From the NCBI RefSeq assembly GCF_001593605.1, contig NZ_CP012836.1:62001-126000 (forward strand): a DNA stretch of 64,000 nucleotides, read 5' to 3'. Made by a program: the position numbers and the translations under genes. This document shows, piece after piece, positions 55,304 through 64,000 of this stretch. Positions within the stretch are counted from its first letter, which is position 1. Each line of letters opens with the position of its first letter. The notes below the pieces were generated by a model. The model was given only the letters and a program-made list of their open reading frames with translations, searched no databases and was not told the origin of the DNA. Source of the stretch: Algoriphagus sanaruensis (lineage in GTDB: Bacteria > Bacteroidota > Bacteroidia > Cytophagales > Cyclobacteriaceae).

Positions 55304-56391
55304 TCTCCAAAAGAAATTCCCAGCCCTTTAGCGGCTTTGACCAAGGTCCCTTCGGGGTCTACGATATTGTATTCTTTGATGGCTTCTTGGATAGATACGG
55401 AGGAATAATCATTGTTTTTCAAAATGACGATTTGACCAAACTTCTTTTCCAACACCAACTCCATGGCTTTGACACCAAAGACTGAAGCAATGATTCGGTC
55501 AAAAGCGACAGGAGTTCCTCCACGTTGGGTGTGGCCAAGGACGGTTTCCCGTACATCCGCTTCTAGTCCTGCATCTTTCAGTTGCTGACTGAGTGTAAAA
55601 CAAACACCTCCGAGTCGAATGGCATTTCGCCCTTCTTCACCTTTGGAGGCCGTGATAGTTCCGTCTTTAGCTCGGGCACCTTCTGCAATAACGACATTGA
55701 CAAAGCCTCTCCCATTATTATAACGACTTCGAATTTTTTCTATCACCTTATTCAAATCGTAAGGAATCTCCGGAATCAGACAAATCTCCGCCCCTCCCGA
55801 AATCGCGGTATGCAGCGCAATCCACCCTGCATTTCTTCCCATCACTTCCATAATCATCACCCGATGGTGGCTATTGGCAGTAGTCACCAATCGATCAAAG
55901 GAATCTGAAGCGATCTGCACTGCAGTTTGAAATCCGAAAGTAAAATCTGTTGAAGAAAGATCATTATCGATGGTTTTGGGCACGCCGATAACGGGCATTC
56001 CTGACTCAAACATCGCCTGAGAAATTGCTTGAGAACCATCCCCACCGATATTGACTACCGCATCAAATCCCAACTCCTTCAGGCGTTTCACCAAATCGGG
56101 AATTCGATTGATGTATTTAACCGAGCCATCGGCTTGTTTTACCGGGAATTTGAGGGGATTTCCTTTGTTGGTTGTACCGATGATGGTTCCGCCAAGAACA
56201 TGAATCCCCGCAACCGTCTTATCATCCAATCGCAGTAATCGGGCGGGTTCTTCCATGACTCCATTAAAGGCTTCATAGCTTCCCCAAACTTCCCAATCTC
56301 CCTCCTGAGAGGCTCGCTTCACAATTCCACGTATTACCGCATTCAGACCAGGGCAGTCACCTCCACCTGTTGCTACCAAAAGTTTTTTCAT
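55300..56391 (-). CDS. pfkA: 6-phosphofructokinase (group III-like, mixed ATP/PPi motifs)
   Basis: 363 residues. GGGDCPGLN at about 9-17 binds the nucleotide phosphates and IGGDGSQ (115-121) has the Gly that usually marks ATP use. VPKTIDNDL (138-145) has Lys139, the residue usually marking pyrophosphate use, beside catalytic D142/D144. This Gly/Lys combination is seen in actinobacterial-type (group III) PFKs that use ATP. Glycolytic key enzyme in the cytoplasm. Confidence 0.92.
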   Translation of the reverse strand: MKKLLVATGGGDCPGLNAVIRGIVKRASQEGDWEVWGSYEAFNGVMEEPARLLRLDDKTVAGIHVLGGTIIGTTNKGNPLKFPVKQADGSVKYINRIPDLVKRLKELGFDAVVNIGGDGSQAISQAMFESGMPVIGVPKTIDNDLSSTDFTFGFQTAVQIASDSFDRLVTTANSHHRVMIMEVMGRNAGWIALHTAISGGAEICLIPEIPYDLNKVIEKIRSRYNNGRGFVNVVIAEGARAKDGTITASKGEEGRNAIRLGGVCFTLSQQLKDAGLEADVRETVLGHTQRGGTPVAFDRIIASVFGVKAMELVLEKKFGQIVILKNNDYSSVSIQEAIKEYNIVDPEGTLVKAAKGLGISFGD

Positions 56392-56549
56392 AGTTAATCA
56401 AATTAAATAGGCCTCAGGCCAAAATTCCCAACTCGTAATTCCCTATTTTAAAGGGATAAGGATACTGATTCAATATAGCCAAGAATTTGGTAAGCTTAAG
56501 TGAAATCTTTAGTCAAATTCATGATCAGCCTTCTAAAATCCAGCCTTTA

Positions 56550-57494
56550 ATGATGAATAAAAAACTCACTGAAACCCGTCTCAAAGAAATGTCGGATCTG
56601 GAATTGATCCGTCGGGCAAAACAATTTTGCAGGAAATATGAAGTGAGGGACGGAGCGGACTTTGAACTGAAAAAAGCAGTAACTAAGCCGCCTAAGGATT
56701 TTAGTAAGGAGGATTTACCCTTGGTAAAAGAGGCCTTAGAACAGGGTAAATCTGCCCTTTCCAAACTGCAAGAGGTGCTTTATGCGCAGGATAAATGGTC
56801 CCTTTTGGTCATTTTTCAAGCTATGGATGCGGCTGGAAAAGACAGCAGCATCAAACACGTCCTCTCAGGAATTAATCCTCAAGGCTGTCAAGTCACCTCC
56901 TTTAAGGCTCCGAACTCGGAGGAATTGGACCATGACTTTCTCTGGAGATGCAATAAAGCCCTGCCTGAGCGGGGTAGAATTGGAATTTTTAACCGCTCCT
57001 ATTACGAGGAGGTATTGGTGGTGCGGATTCACCCGGAATTTCTCGAAAAGCAAAAACTACCTCAAAGCCTAATCACAGAACACATTTGGGAAGAACGATT
57101 GGAGGACATCCGACACTACGAAAAATACCTCAACCGCAACGGAACGAAAGTGCTTAAGATCTTCCTGAATGTATCCAAGGAAGTTCAAAAAAAGCGGTTT
57201 ATCGAACGAATCGAAGAGAAGGAAAAGAATTGGAAATTTAACTCGGGCGATATCGAAGAGCGGAAACATTGGGAAGAATACATGAGCGCTTATCAAGAAG
57301 CTATCCGCGCTACCTCCACCCTAGATAGCCCTTGGTATGTCATCCCCGCGGACAATAAATCCTATGCTCGGATTGCTGTGGCATCTGCCATCATCAAGGC
57401 TTTGGATGAGATGAAACTCAAACTCCCTAAACTTTCAAATTCCGAGCAGGAGAAGCTTCAGGATTACAAGAAAATCTTATTGGAAGAAAAATAA
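56550..57494 (+). CDS. PPK2 family polyphosphate kinase
   Basis: 314 residues from the ATG at 56550 (a second ATG follows directly). The P-loop is QAMDAAGKDSSIKH, with a catalytic lid region FNRSYYEEVLVVRVH-like (IFNRSYYEEVLVVRIHPEF) and a final LDEMKLKLPKL. The family phosphorylates nucleoside mono- or diphosphates from polyphosphate; the single domain and length suggest class I or III, but the class is not decided by eye. Upstream in-frame GTG at 56487 is less likely. Confidence 0.9.
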   Translation: MMNKKLTETRLKEMSDLELIRRAKQFCRKYEVRDGADFELKKAVTKPPKDFSKEDLPLVKEALEQGKSALSKLQEVLYAQDKWSLLVIFQAMDAAGKDSSIKHVLSGINPQGCQVTSFKAPNSEELDHDFLWRCNKALPERGRIGIFNRSYYEEVLVVRIHPEFLEKQKLPQSLITEHIWEERLEDIRHYEKYLNRNGTKVLKIFLNVSKEVQKKRFIERIEEKEKNWKFNSGDIEERKHWEEYMSAYQEAIRATSTLDSPWYVIPADNKSYARIAVASAIIKALDEMKLKLPKLSNSEQEKLQDYKKILLEEK

Positions 57495-57525
57495 AAAGGC
57501 CTCCCATTATATCTGGAAGGCCCTT
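57494..57525. terminator. weak bidirectional terminator
   Basis: AAAGGCCT and AGGCCCTTT can pair around a roughly 14-base loop between the convergent PPK2 and aldehyde dehydrogenase genes; the T-tracts are short and one pair is mismatched. Confidence 0.5.
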
Positions 57526-57532
57526 TGGAATG

Positions 57533-59077
57533 TTAAATGTCAAATTTGATTCCTTGAGCGAGTGGCAAAGCTGTGGAGTAATTAATCGTATTGGTTTGTC
57601 TCCGCATGTAGGCTTTCCAAGCATCCGAGCCTGACTCACGCCCTCCGCCAGTTTCCTTTTCACCACCAAATGCACCCCCAATTTCAGCTCCTGACGTTCC
57701 GATATTGACATTGGCAATGCCACAATCCGAGCCGACATGCGATAAGAAAGCTTCTGCCTCCCTCATATTCAAGGTCATAATCGCGGAGGAGAGTCCTTGA
57801 GGCACTCCATTGTGAAGAGCGATCGCTTCAGGCAGGATTTTATATTTAATGAGATAGAGAATAGGGGCAAAAGTTTCATGCTGCACAATCTCGAAGTGAT
57901 TTTCAGCTTCGTAAATAGCTGGAAGCACATAACATCCTGATTCAAAGCCTTCGCCTTCTAAGACCCCTCCTGCTACTACGGCCTTGCCACCAGAAGCTTT
58001 GACCTTTTCGATAGCGGATAAATATGCATTGACTGCATCCCGATCAATCAATGGCCCCACATGATTAGTCTCATCCAGCGGATTACCAATGACTAATTTG
58101 GAATAAGCAGATGCTAATCTGGATTTTACTTCTTCGTAGACATTTTCCTGAATGATCAATCTGCGGGTTGAGGTACAACGCTGTCCGGCTGTCCCTACCG
58201 CACCAAACAAAGCTCCGCGAATTGCCATATCCAAATCGGCATGCTCAGAGATCACAATAGCATTATTGCCTCCCAATTCTAAAAGGGATCTTCCCAATCG
58301 CTCGGCGACAGTTTTACCCACAATTTTTCCCATTCGGGTGGATCCTGTAGCAGAAATCAAAGGAACTCGTGAATCTTGAGTCATCCATTCTCCTACTTGG
58401 TAATCTCCCACAATCAGAGAGGAGATTCCCTCAGGCATTCCGTGTTTTTCAAAAATAGGCGCTACAATTTTTTGACAAGCCAAGGCAGACAGAGGCGCCT
58501 TTTCGGAGGGTTTCCATATACAGACATCCCCACATACCCAAGCAATGGCAGCATTCCAAGACCAAACCGCAACTGGAAAATTAAAGGCAGAAATAATTCC
58601 TACGATGCCAAGTGGATGCCACTGCTCATACATCCGGTGGCCGGGTCGCTCAGAATGCATCGTCAATCCATACAACTGTCTGGAAAGTCCAACCGCAAAA
58701 TCACAGATATCGATCATTTCCTGAACTTCCCCGAGTCCTTCTTGGTAGGATTTCCCCATTTCATAAGAAACAAGCTTTCCCAAATCGGCTTTGACCTCTC
58801 GAAGAGCGTTACCAATTTCACGAACAATTTCCCCTCGACGAGGAGCAGGCACCTGTCGCCAGATTTCGAAGGCTTGCTGGGATTTGGAAACCACCGCCTC
58901 ATAGCCATCATTGTCCGTTACTTGAATTTCAGCGATCTTTTTCCCATCAACTGGTGAATAAGATGCCAAATAGTTGGATTGAGAATTGATCCACACCTGA
59001 CCGGTGGAGGTTCCTGGATTTTGGGAAGAAATCCCCAATCGGTTTAGGGATTCCTGAATTCCGAAATTAGAAGACAT
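57533..59077 (-). CDS. aldehyde dehydrogenase, ALDH7/antiquitin type (aminoadipate-semialdehyde dehydrogenase-like)
   Basis: 514 residues. ALDH motifs: the catalytic Cys in GQRCTSTRRL, the general-base Glu in LLELGGNNAI and NAD-binding in GSTRMGK. The length, AFNFPVAVWSWNAAIAWVCGD and the GGAFGGEKETGGGRESGSDAWK end match antiquitin-type enzymes of lysine catabolism. Other lysine genes are not nearby. Cytoplasmic, NAD(P) dependent. Confidence 0.88.
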   Translation of the reverse strand: MSSNFGIQESLNRLGISSQNPGTSTGQVWINSQSNYLASYSPVDGKKIAEIQVTDNDGYEAVVSKSQQAFEIWRQVPAPRRGEIVREIGNALREVKADLGKLVSYEMGKSYQEGLGEVQEMIDICDFAVGLSRQLYGLTMHSERPGHRMYEQWHPLGIVGIISAFNFPVAVWSWNAAIAWVCGDVCIWKPSEKAPLSALACQKIVAPIFEKHGMPEGISSLIVGDYQVGEWMTQDSRVPLISATGSTRMGKIVGKTVAERLGRSLLELGGNNAIVISEHADLDMAIRGALFGAVGTAGQRCTSTRRLIIQENVYEEVKSRLASAYSKLVIGNPLDETNHVGPLIDRDAVNAYLSAIEKVKASGGKAVVAGGVLEGEGFESGCYVLPAIYEAENHFEIVQHETFAPILYLIKYKILPEAIALHNGVPQGLSSAIMTLNMREAEAFLSHVGSDCGIANVNIGTSGAEIGGAFGGEKETGGGRESGSDAWKAYMRRQTNTINYSTALPLAQGIKFDI

Positions 59078-59135
59078 AACAATGTGGGTTGATATTCAGT
59101 AGGTCAAAGCTAAAAAAAACCAAACGCCAATCCGG

Positions 59136-60140
59136 CTACTTGGCAAACATTCTATTCAAAATATTAACCGGATTCAATCGAGAAAACCCACGGGTAAAAT
59201 TTGGACCAGGCTGAATTCGATACACAAAATTCAACCGATAATTCCCGGTGGATATACTAGGATCTAAACCTGAAATTTCAGCCAAATCAAGGTTTTTGAG
59301 TACATAATTGACATTTATTGAAAACCGAGTATGATTGTAACCGGCAAATCCACGGAACAAATACCCAGCTCTTCCCTGCCAATTTTGAGTAAATCGATTT
59401 TGATCTCCTTCAGAATAACCCAAGGAATAGCTCCCAGAAAATGCTCCAGTGAGAAAAAATCCTTTTCCAAAAACCAAGGTTCCCACCACCCCAAGCGAGG
59501 GGCCAAACTGGAAGAAATCTCCTCTCGAAACTACCGGCTGCTGATCAGCTTTAAATAAAGAATCTCCAGAAATCCGGACTCGATAGATCCCAAAACCAGC
59601 CATTGGGGAAATTGCCGAGCGAAGTTGTAACTGAGATTGATCTTTGGCAGCAGCCATGGAAATACGATCCCCACCAAAGACATATTCGGCATTTCCACCA
59701 AATTTTCGAACCTCCACATCCTCGCGGAGGATCTGGCTCTCCGATTGGTCAGGTACCAAAATGTAGCCGTTGTAAAACTGCCCGAAAAAGTCAAAATTCC
59801 AGTATTTGGTATAGCTGTGGAGCTGGAGATCAATATTTGGTTTCCAATCCTTTTGCCGAGTCGGGTTCAAAAATCCCCAAGGTATTGCCAGGTTAACGGT
59901 GAGCTTTTGGAAACTTATCCCTAAACCCATGTGCAAGCCGGAATTGGGCTCATAGACGGGCATGTCTTTTCCCAATTGGAATTCGGTAAACTTATGAGAA
60001 AAGTAAAATCGCAAATTGAGCTGATCTGAAAGATCTCGATAATAGAGAAAGGTAGAATCAGATTCCAATAAAGAGGTAGCCCATGCCTGGAAACTAAAGG
60101 CCATGCTAAAAACCACTACCAAAAGGACTCGATGTCTCAT
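59136..60140 (-). CDS. DUF4421 family outer-membrane barrel protein
   Basis: 334 residues with a signal peptide (VVFSMAFSFQAWA) and a repeating barrel: LNLRFYFSHKFTEFQLG, VYEPNSGLHMGLGISFQKL and LRFRG-like strands, ending GFSRLNPVNILNRMF. I recognise the N-terminal FHKFTEF/NSGLHMGLG pattern as DUF4421. Function unknown; expected in the outer membrane. It has its own upstream region with a hairpin 60 bases before the start. Confidence 0.75.
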   Translation of the reverse strand: MRHRVLLVVVFSMAFSFQAWATSLLESDSTFLYYRDLSDQLNLRFYFSHKFTEFQLGKDMPVYEPNSGLHMGLGISFQKLTVNLAIPWGFLNPTRQKDWKPNIDLQLHSYTKYWNFDFFGQFYNGYILVPDQSESQILREDVEVRKFGGNAEYVFGGDRISMAAAKDQSQLQLRSAISPMAGFGIYRVRISGDSLFKADQQPVVSRGDFFQFGPSLGVVGTLVFGKGFFLTGAFSGSYSLGYSEGDQNRFTQNWQGRAGYLFRGFAGYNHTRFSINVNYVLKNLDLAEISGLDPSISTGNYRLNFVYRIQPGPNFTRGFSRLNPVNILNRMFAK

Positions 60141-60667
60141 GCACTCAAACCTACTGGATTTGGATGATTCTTCAAGAATCTCTGGGTTGAGATTTCAACA
60201 AAAAAAAAGAACCCCAACCGTGGTTGAAGTTCTTTTCAAAATCTAAAGAGTTCGAAAAATGGACTCTTTTGGAATCTCAAATAATTGAAGAATATGAGAA
60301 AAGTTGTTAATCACCTTCTCGAAGCTAGAAAATTATTAATACTATACAAATTTTTTATAGGACTTTTTTTCGTCTTTTTGAAAATAAATCAAGCTTTTTA
60401 AAGATTCAAATTACATATAAATGAAAAGTAAACTTACCCTCATAAAAATGCAGGGACAGTCGAAGTTGAAAAAGTTTGAGGATTCCTGAGTTTTGTAGTT
60501 AGCACTGGAATTTTTCAGACTTCGATACAAGATTCGACCAGCAATTGCCGAGGAATAATTTTTTAAAACCAAGGCCTTGTCTTCAACCATGAAAAATTGC
60601 CCAGTAATTTTTTCACAGATTTTCGAGTGAATTTCATCGGTCTTTGAGAATTAAATAACTTAGCCCA
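60141..60667. other. 527-base non-coding gap with two hairpins
   Basis: No credible ORF or known RNA gene here. It contains a leftward terminator-like hairpin (60200-60232) and a second hairpin AAAGAGT/ACTCTTT (60244-60270), then AT-rich DNA (60270-60400) that probably carries promoters for the divergent genes. The leftward terminator ends no visible gene, so a small RNA or a leader attenuator is possible. Confidence 0.5.
60200..60232 (-). terminator. orphan terminator-like hairpin upstream of the DUF4421 gene
   Basis: GAAC-CC-CAACC and GGTTG-AA-GTTC pair around a short loop with a 2x2 internal mismatch; nine A on the left give nine T on the minus strand. It lies about 60 bases before the leftward DUF4421 start. 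Confidence 0.55.
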
Positions 60668-61450
60668 ATGCATCCCCAGCCGCTCGTTTCTGTTGTCATT
60701 CCCTGTTACAACCAGGAAAAATACCTGAAAGAAACCGTTGAAAGTGTTCTAAAATCCAGCTATACATCCTTCGAGATTCTGATCGTAAATGATGGGTCTA
60801 CGGATCATTCTCTCGCCCTCGCTCAAAATTTAGCGGATCAGCATTCATCGATTTGCGTTCTTTCCTTTGAAAATGGAGGAGTAGCAAAGGCCAGAAATCT
60901 AGGCATTCAAGCTGCAAAAGGATCCTATATCCTACCCTTAGACGGGGACGATTTAATTCATGAAAATTACATTGAGGAGGCAGTCAAAATTTTAGAGCAG
61001 AAGCCTTCCTCCAAAGTGGTGTACTGTCAGGCGGTGAAATTCAATGAACAAGGTCAAAAACCTTGGAAACTGAAGCCATACAGCAGATACCAACTTGCCC
61101 GAGACAATATGATTTTTGTTGCTGCCCTATTTCGGAAATCAGACTGGGAAAAAGTAGGAGGATTTTCTGAGGATATGAAAATGGGACGTGAGGATTGGGA
61201 GTTTTGGATCAAAATGCTAAAAGATGGAGGAGAAGTTTACCAGTTGCCATTTGTCGGATTCTACTACCGACTTACCCCTACAAGCAAACGCAAAAAGACA
61301 GGTACGAGTCAGAAAAAACGCGAGCGAATCGCCTATTTAAATGCCAAGCACAATGATTTCTTTCAAGAGCAATTGAATGGCCCTCTCCGGATTCAGCGAA
61401 CCTGGTCCAAACCCTACAATACCCTCATGCGATGGCTAGGCCTCTTGTGA
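60668..61450 (+). CDS. family 2 glycosyltransferase
   Basis: 260 residues with the GT-A fold: VSVVIPCYNQEKYLKETVES at about 8-27, VNDGSTDHS as the nucleotide-sugar motif and LPLDGDD as the metal-binding DXD (about 95-98). GREDWEFWIKMLKDG fits the acceptor/catalytic ED motif. No membrane segment. First of three rightward/nearby glycan genes; probably adds a sugar to a surface polysaccharide or glycoprotein glycan. Confidence 0.92.
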   Translation: MHPQPLVSVVIPCYNQEKYLKETVESVLKSSYTSFEILIVNDGSTDHSLALAQNLADQHSSICVLSFENGGVAKARNLGIQAAKGSYILPLDGDDLIHENYIEEAVKILEQKPSSKVVYCQAVKFNEQGQKPWKLKPYSRYQLARDNMIFVAALFRKSDWEKVGGFSEDMKMGREDWEFWIKMLKDGGEVYQLPFVGFYYRLTPTSKRKKTGTSQKKRERIAYLNAKHNDFFQEQLNGPLRIQRTWSKPYNTLMRWLGLL

Positions 61451-61497
61451 TTTTGTTTTACATTTAAGCCCTCAGAGTCACCTTCAATCTCCAGTAC

Positions 61498-62313
61498 ATG
61501 TCACTAAAATCTACTTTCAAGACACTCTATAAAGACTTTCGAATCTCCCTTAGTGCTTCTGAAAACCCGCTTTTCATGGCGTTTTATAAGCATTGGTACA
61601 AACCAAAACCTGGAAGTCTTTCGGATTTTCTTTCCACCTATTCCTTGAGTAAAAAAGGAGATTTTACGGTGATCCAAATCGGAGCAAATGATGGAATCAC
61701 CAATGACCCCATCCATAAATTCATCAAAAGAGATCGATGGAAAGGGGTTCTTTTGGAGCCACAGCGCTCGGTTTATGAACAATTTCTTAAAAAAATCTAT
61801 CAGAAAAACGAAGGCTTACATCCCATTTGCGCAGCAATTGGCGAAAATGACGGCATGCAAAAGCTTTACAAAATCGGATTTAGCGAGGATCGTTGGGCGA
61901 CAGGGCTAGCCTCTTTTTCCAAAGAAAAAGTAGAGGAACTTTTTGAAAATGGCGTAGTAGAGACCAACTGTCGGAAATTTGGAATTCCAATTCCAACTGA
62001 TCCTGAGAGACGAATCACCTTTGAAGAAGTCCCAGTGGTAAGTCCAGCCACCTTGATGAAAACCTATCAGCTAAATCGAATTGATTTGCTTCAGATTGAT
62101 GCTGAAGGATTTGATCTGGAAGTGATCCGAATATTTGATGTACCAAAGAGTTTACCGCAAGCCATCATTTTTGAAAATGTCAACCATGAACAACATGAAC
62201 TGGACATTTGCTATGCTATGCTTGAAGCAAACGGGTATCGACTCCGTAAATTTGGAAGAGATACCTTGGCTGTTTATCAGCCATCAGAAGAGCTCAGTCG
62301 TTTTTTTAGCTAA
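61498..62313 (+). CDS. FkbM family methyltransferase (second)
   Basis: 271 residues. SAM-binding VIQIGANDGITNDP (about 59-72), WKGVLLEPQ and the late LLQIDAEGFDLEVI are FkbM motifs. It follows the glycosyltransferase by 47 bases, so the two are probably co-transcribed and the acceptor is likely a sugar of a surface glycan. It shares little beyond the motifs with the FkbM protein at 52.4 kb. Confidence 0.88.
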   Translation: MSLKSTFKTLYKDFRISLSASENPLFMAFYKHWYKPKPGSLSDFLSTYSLSKKGDFTVIQIGANDGITNDPIHKFIKRDRWKGVLLEPQRSVYEQFLKKIYQKNEGLHPICAAIGENDGMQKLYKIGFSEDRWATGLASFSKEKVEELFENGVVETNCRKFGIPIPTDPERRITFEEVPVVSPATLMKTYQLNRIDLLQIDAEGFDLEVIRIFDVPKSLPQAIIFENVNHEQHELDICYAMLEANGYRLRKFGRDTLAVYQPSEELSRFFS

Positions 62314-62420
62314 TTATCCGGTTGATTGAAGGCAAAATCAAGTTAATTCCTACTTATCCAAAACCATGGATAAAGAAGAGGATACCATCAACGTATTGAA
62401 TTAATGGATTTGGGTTTACC

Positions 62421-63131
62421 TTAAATCTTATCCAGTCCTTTCCAGAATTTCAAAAAGTAATATTTCAGGGGATTGCTGTATTTAAGTTGCTTCCAAGGTC
62501 GACTTGCATGGGGACGATGCCAAACCGGTGCATTCATCAATACCCAATTACTATATCCAAGTTCAATAGCCTTCTTGGAAATAAAGGTATCGTACCAATC
62601 CTTTGCCTCGTCTAAACCTGCAAAGTCATAGGCTTTGAGAAAGTCGAGGGAAAATAAGGTACAACAAAAACTCAAACTGCGATTTGTAGAAATTACTGGT
62701 TGTTTGACTCCTTTAAACTTGAGATACGGGAAATTAACGACACCTTTTTCATCCACCGTGACCGATCCCAACAAGCCGGATTTCGGTTTTTCTTCCAAAC
62801 TTTTCAATAAGACTTCTACCGTTTCAGGCTGTACAACCACGTCAGACTCCACTACCAAAAGAGGCAGATTTTCACTTACTGCACGCTTTTGAGCCATTTG
62901 AAGTACCAATTTATAATTAGGAGAGGGATGATCCGTCAAGTCCTCCAGGTGAATCAATTCATAACCGATTTCTCCTTTTTTCTCTTCCAAAATCGCTTTG
63001 GTTTCCTCCGAACTAAAGTCATTAAAAATCACATGTTGGACTTTTACAGAGGAATTTGCAATGGCCCTTGCGGTATCAAGGGTAGTTTCAATTGAATTTT
63101 TTACTGGAGTAATGACAAGAGCTCGGGGCAT
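62421..63131 (-). CDS. glycosyltransferase-like protein (family 2 type)
   Basis: 236 residues from the ATG at 63131 (MPRALVITPVKNSIETT), which fits the family start; a longer frame to 63203 has no typical start. It carries VIFNDFSSEET as the sugar-nucleotide motif and LLVVESDVVVQPET where a DXD would be (E-S-D-V). C-terminal part DWYDTFISKKAIELGYSNW. Likely a glycan transferase of the same locus, though on the opposite strand; donor not predictable. Confidence 0.8.
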   Translation of the reverse strand: MPRALVITPVKNSIETTLDTARAIANSSVKVQHVIFNDFSSEETKAILEEKKGEIGYELIHLEDLTDHPSPNYKLVLQMAQKRAVSENLPLLVVESDVVVQPETVEVLLKSLEEKPKSGLLGSVTVDEKGVVNFPYLKFKGVKQPVISTNRSLSFCCTLFSLDFLKAYDFAGLDEAKDWYDTFISKKAIELGYSNWVLMNAPVWHRPHASRPWKQLKYSNPLKYYFLKFWKGLDKI

Positions 63132-63225
63132 GGAGGGGATTTTGGACAAAATTAACCGATTCTTAGAAGGCAAAAAAATTGCCCCGCCAGACCGACGGGG
63201 CAAAGAAAGATAATTTATATACGAA

Positions 63226-64000
63226 TTAGGCTAGTTCACCCAGTGCTTTTTTGATTCGCTTCATGGCTTCCACCAATTCAGCCTCGGAGGCAGCATAGGA
63301 AATTCGAACGCAGTTTGGAGCACCAAAAGCAGAGCCAGTCACCAAAGAAACATTGGCTTCGGCTAATAGATACAAGCAAAGATCATCTGCATTAGCTACT
63401 TGGTGGCCTTTGGCTGATTTTCCGAAAAACGCAGTAACATCTGGGAAGAAGTAGAAAGCTCCTTCAGGGACATGCGTCTTGATGCCAGGAATATCTCTCA
63501 AAAGTCCAAGAACCAAATCTCTTCGCTTGAGGTATTCGGCAGCCATTTCCTGAGAAGGAGTTTGATCTCCCGCGATACCTGCCAATGCAGCACGCTGCGC
63601 GATTCCGGTATTTCCAGAGGTAAATTGGCCTTGCATTTTTTCTACTGCTTTGGCAATTTCCAAAGGAGCACAGATATACCCTACTCTCCAGCCAGTCATC
63701 GCATAGCCTTTAGAAAATCCATTAACGGTCACAGTACGCTCAAACATTCCCGGTAGGGAACCGATGCTGAAATTTTTACCTGTGAAATTGATCAATTCAT
63801 AAATCTCATCCGCAATCACCACGAGGTTTTCATGTTTCTTCACAACGTCTGCAATGGCTACCAATTCCTCCTTGGAAAATACGGAGCCAGTTGGGTTACA
63901 AGGTGAGGAATAAATTACGGCCTTGGTTTTTGGAGTAATTGCTGCTTCCAATTGAGCAGCAGTAGCTTTGAAGTTATTTTCTAAATTACCTTCAATCAAT
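63226..64000 (-). CDS. aspartate/aromatic-type aminotransferase, class I (N-terminus beyond the window)
   Basis: At least 257 residues, ending at 63226; the gene runs off the right edge, so the first third is missing. Pyridoxal-phosphate motifs: NPTGSVFSKEEL, IADEIYELINF and NGFSKGYAMTGWRVGYI with the Schiff-base Lys. The C-terminal CVRISYAAS holds the substrate-carboxylate Arg. It probably exchanges amino groups between aspartate (or another amino acid) and 2-oxoglutarate. Confidence 0.92.
   Translation of the reverse strand, partial: LIEGNLENNFKATAAQLEAAITPKTKAVIYSSPCNPTGSVFSKEELVAIADVVKKHENLVVIADEIYELINFTGKNFSIGSLPGMFERTVTVNGFSKGYAMTGWRVGYICAPLEIAKAVEKMQGQFTSGNTGIAQRAALAGIAGDQTPSQEMAAEYLKRRDLVLGLLRDIPGIKTHVPEGAFYFFPDVTAFFGKSAKGHQVANADDLCLYLLAEANVSLVTGSAFGAPNCVRISYAASEAELVEAMKRIKKALGELA

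Noticed and set aside
58376..58957. A 193-codon plus-strand ORF
   Set aside because: It is fully antisense to the aldehyde dehydrogenase, whose motifs are intact; composition unlike a real protein.

Overview
The window looks like chromosomal DNA of a Bacteroidota bacterium of the Cytophagales type (an Algoriphagus/Cyclobacteriaceae-like relative is my best guess). The reasons are family content (DUF3078, DUF5687 ABC permease, DUF4421, DUF1080 hydrolase, RemB/Wzi-like barrel, PafA phosphatase, monomeric isocitrate dehydrogenase, a tmRNA tag ending SYAMAA), TAnnTTTG-type promoter elements, few Shine-Dalgarno sequences and many Tat or lipoprotein signals on sugar enzymes. No phage, CRISPR array or complete insertion sequence was seen.

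Layout. 1-6.3 kb: the tail of a LysM cell-wall hydrolase, a DUF3078 protein, dnaX on the minus strand with an A10 slippage site separating a short gamma-type from a long tau-type product, the tmRNA gene, and an ABC exporter pair. 6.5-15.3 kb: a leftward signalling operon (porin, small phosphate-binding-like protein, membrane PAS/GAF histidine kinase, single-domain response regulator) diverging from a large soluble multi-PAS protein that ends in a histidine-kinase dimerisation helix without an ATPase. 15.3-26.3 kb: housekeeping genes, including a tightly coupled hemerythrin-ruvX-def-amidase operon, isocitrate dehydrogenase, an intracellular trypsin-like protease and gapA. 26.3-30.8 kb: a sulfatase and an M1 aminopeptidase.

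30.8-31.5 kb is a leftward tRNA cluster: Lys-Pro-Arg, then the 5' part of a broken tRNA-Lys, an intact tRNA-Lys, and the 3' part of a broken tRNA-Lys. Both broken parts carry short palindromes of the same TCCCGAT...ATCGGGA type. A RAYT/IS200-like HUH protein with an apparent Tyr-to-Leu change at the nucleophile position lies at 44.2 kb.

32.3-41.3 kb is the most coherent accessory system: two divergent operons with a DUF1080 lipoprotein, a lipoprotein cytochrome c, three TIM-barrel sugar isomerase/epimerase-like proteins, a Gfo/Idh/MocA oxidoreductase, a nucleoside-symporter-type MFS permease, and a GMC flavoprotein with a Tat-exported subunit-3 protein. Together they suggest periplasmic oxidation of a glycoside to a 3-keto sugar, cleavage, uptake and intracellular reduction. 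41.3-60.2 kb is mostly single genes: GH16, homogentisate dioxygenase, PafA phosphatase, Wzi/RemB-like barrel, MsbA-like exporter, YifB, phosphofructokinase, PPK2 and aldehyde dehydrogenase. 60.7-63.2 kb holds surface-glycan transferases, and the right edge cuts an aspartate-type aminotransferase.

All assignments come from reading the sequence and remembered family features; no search was run.
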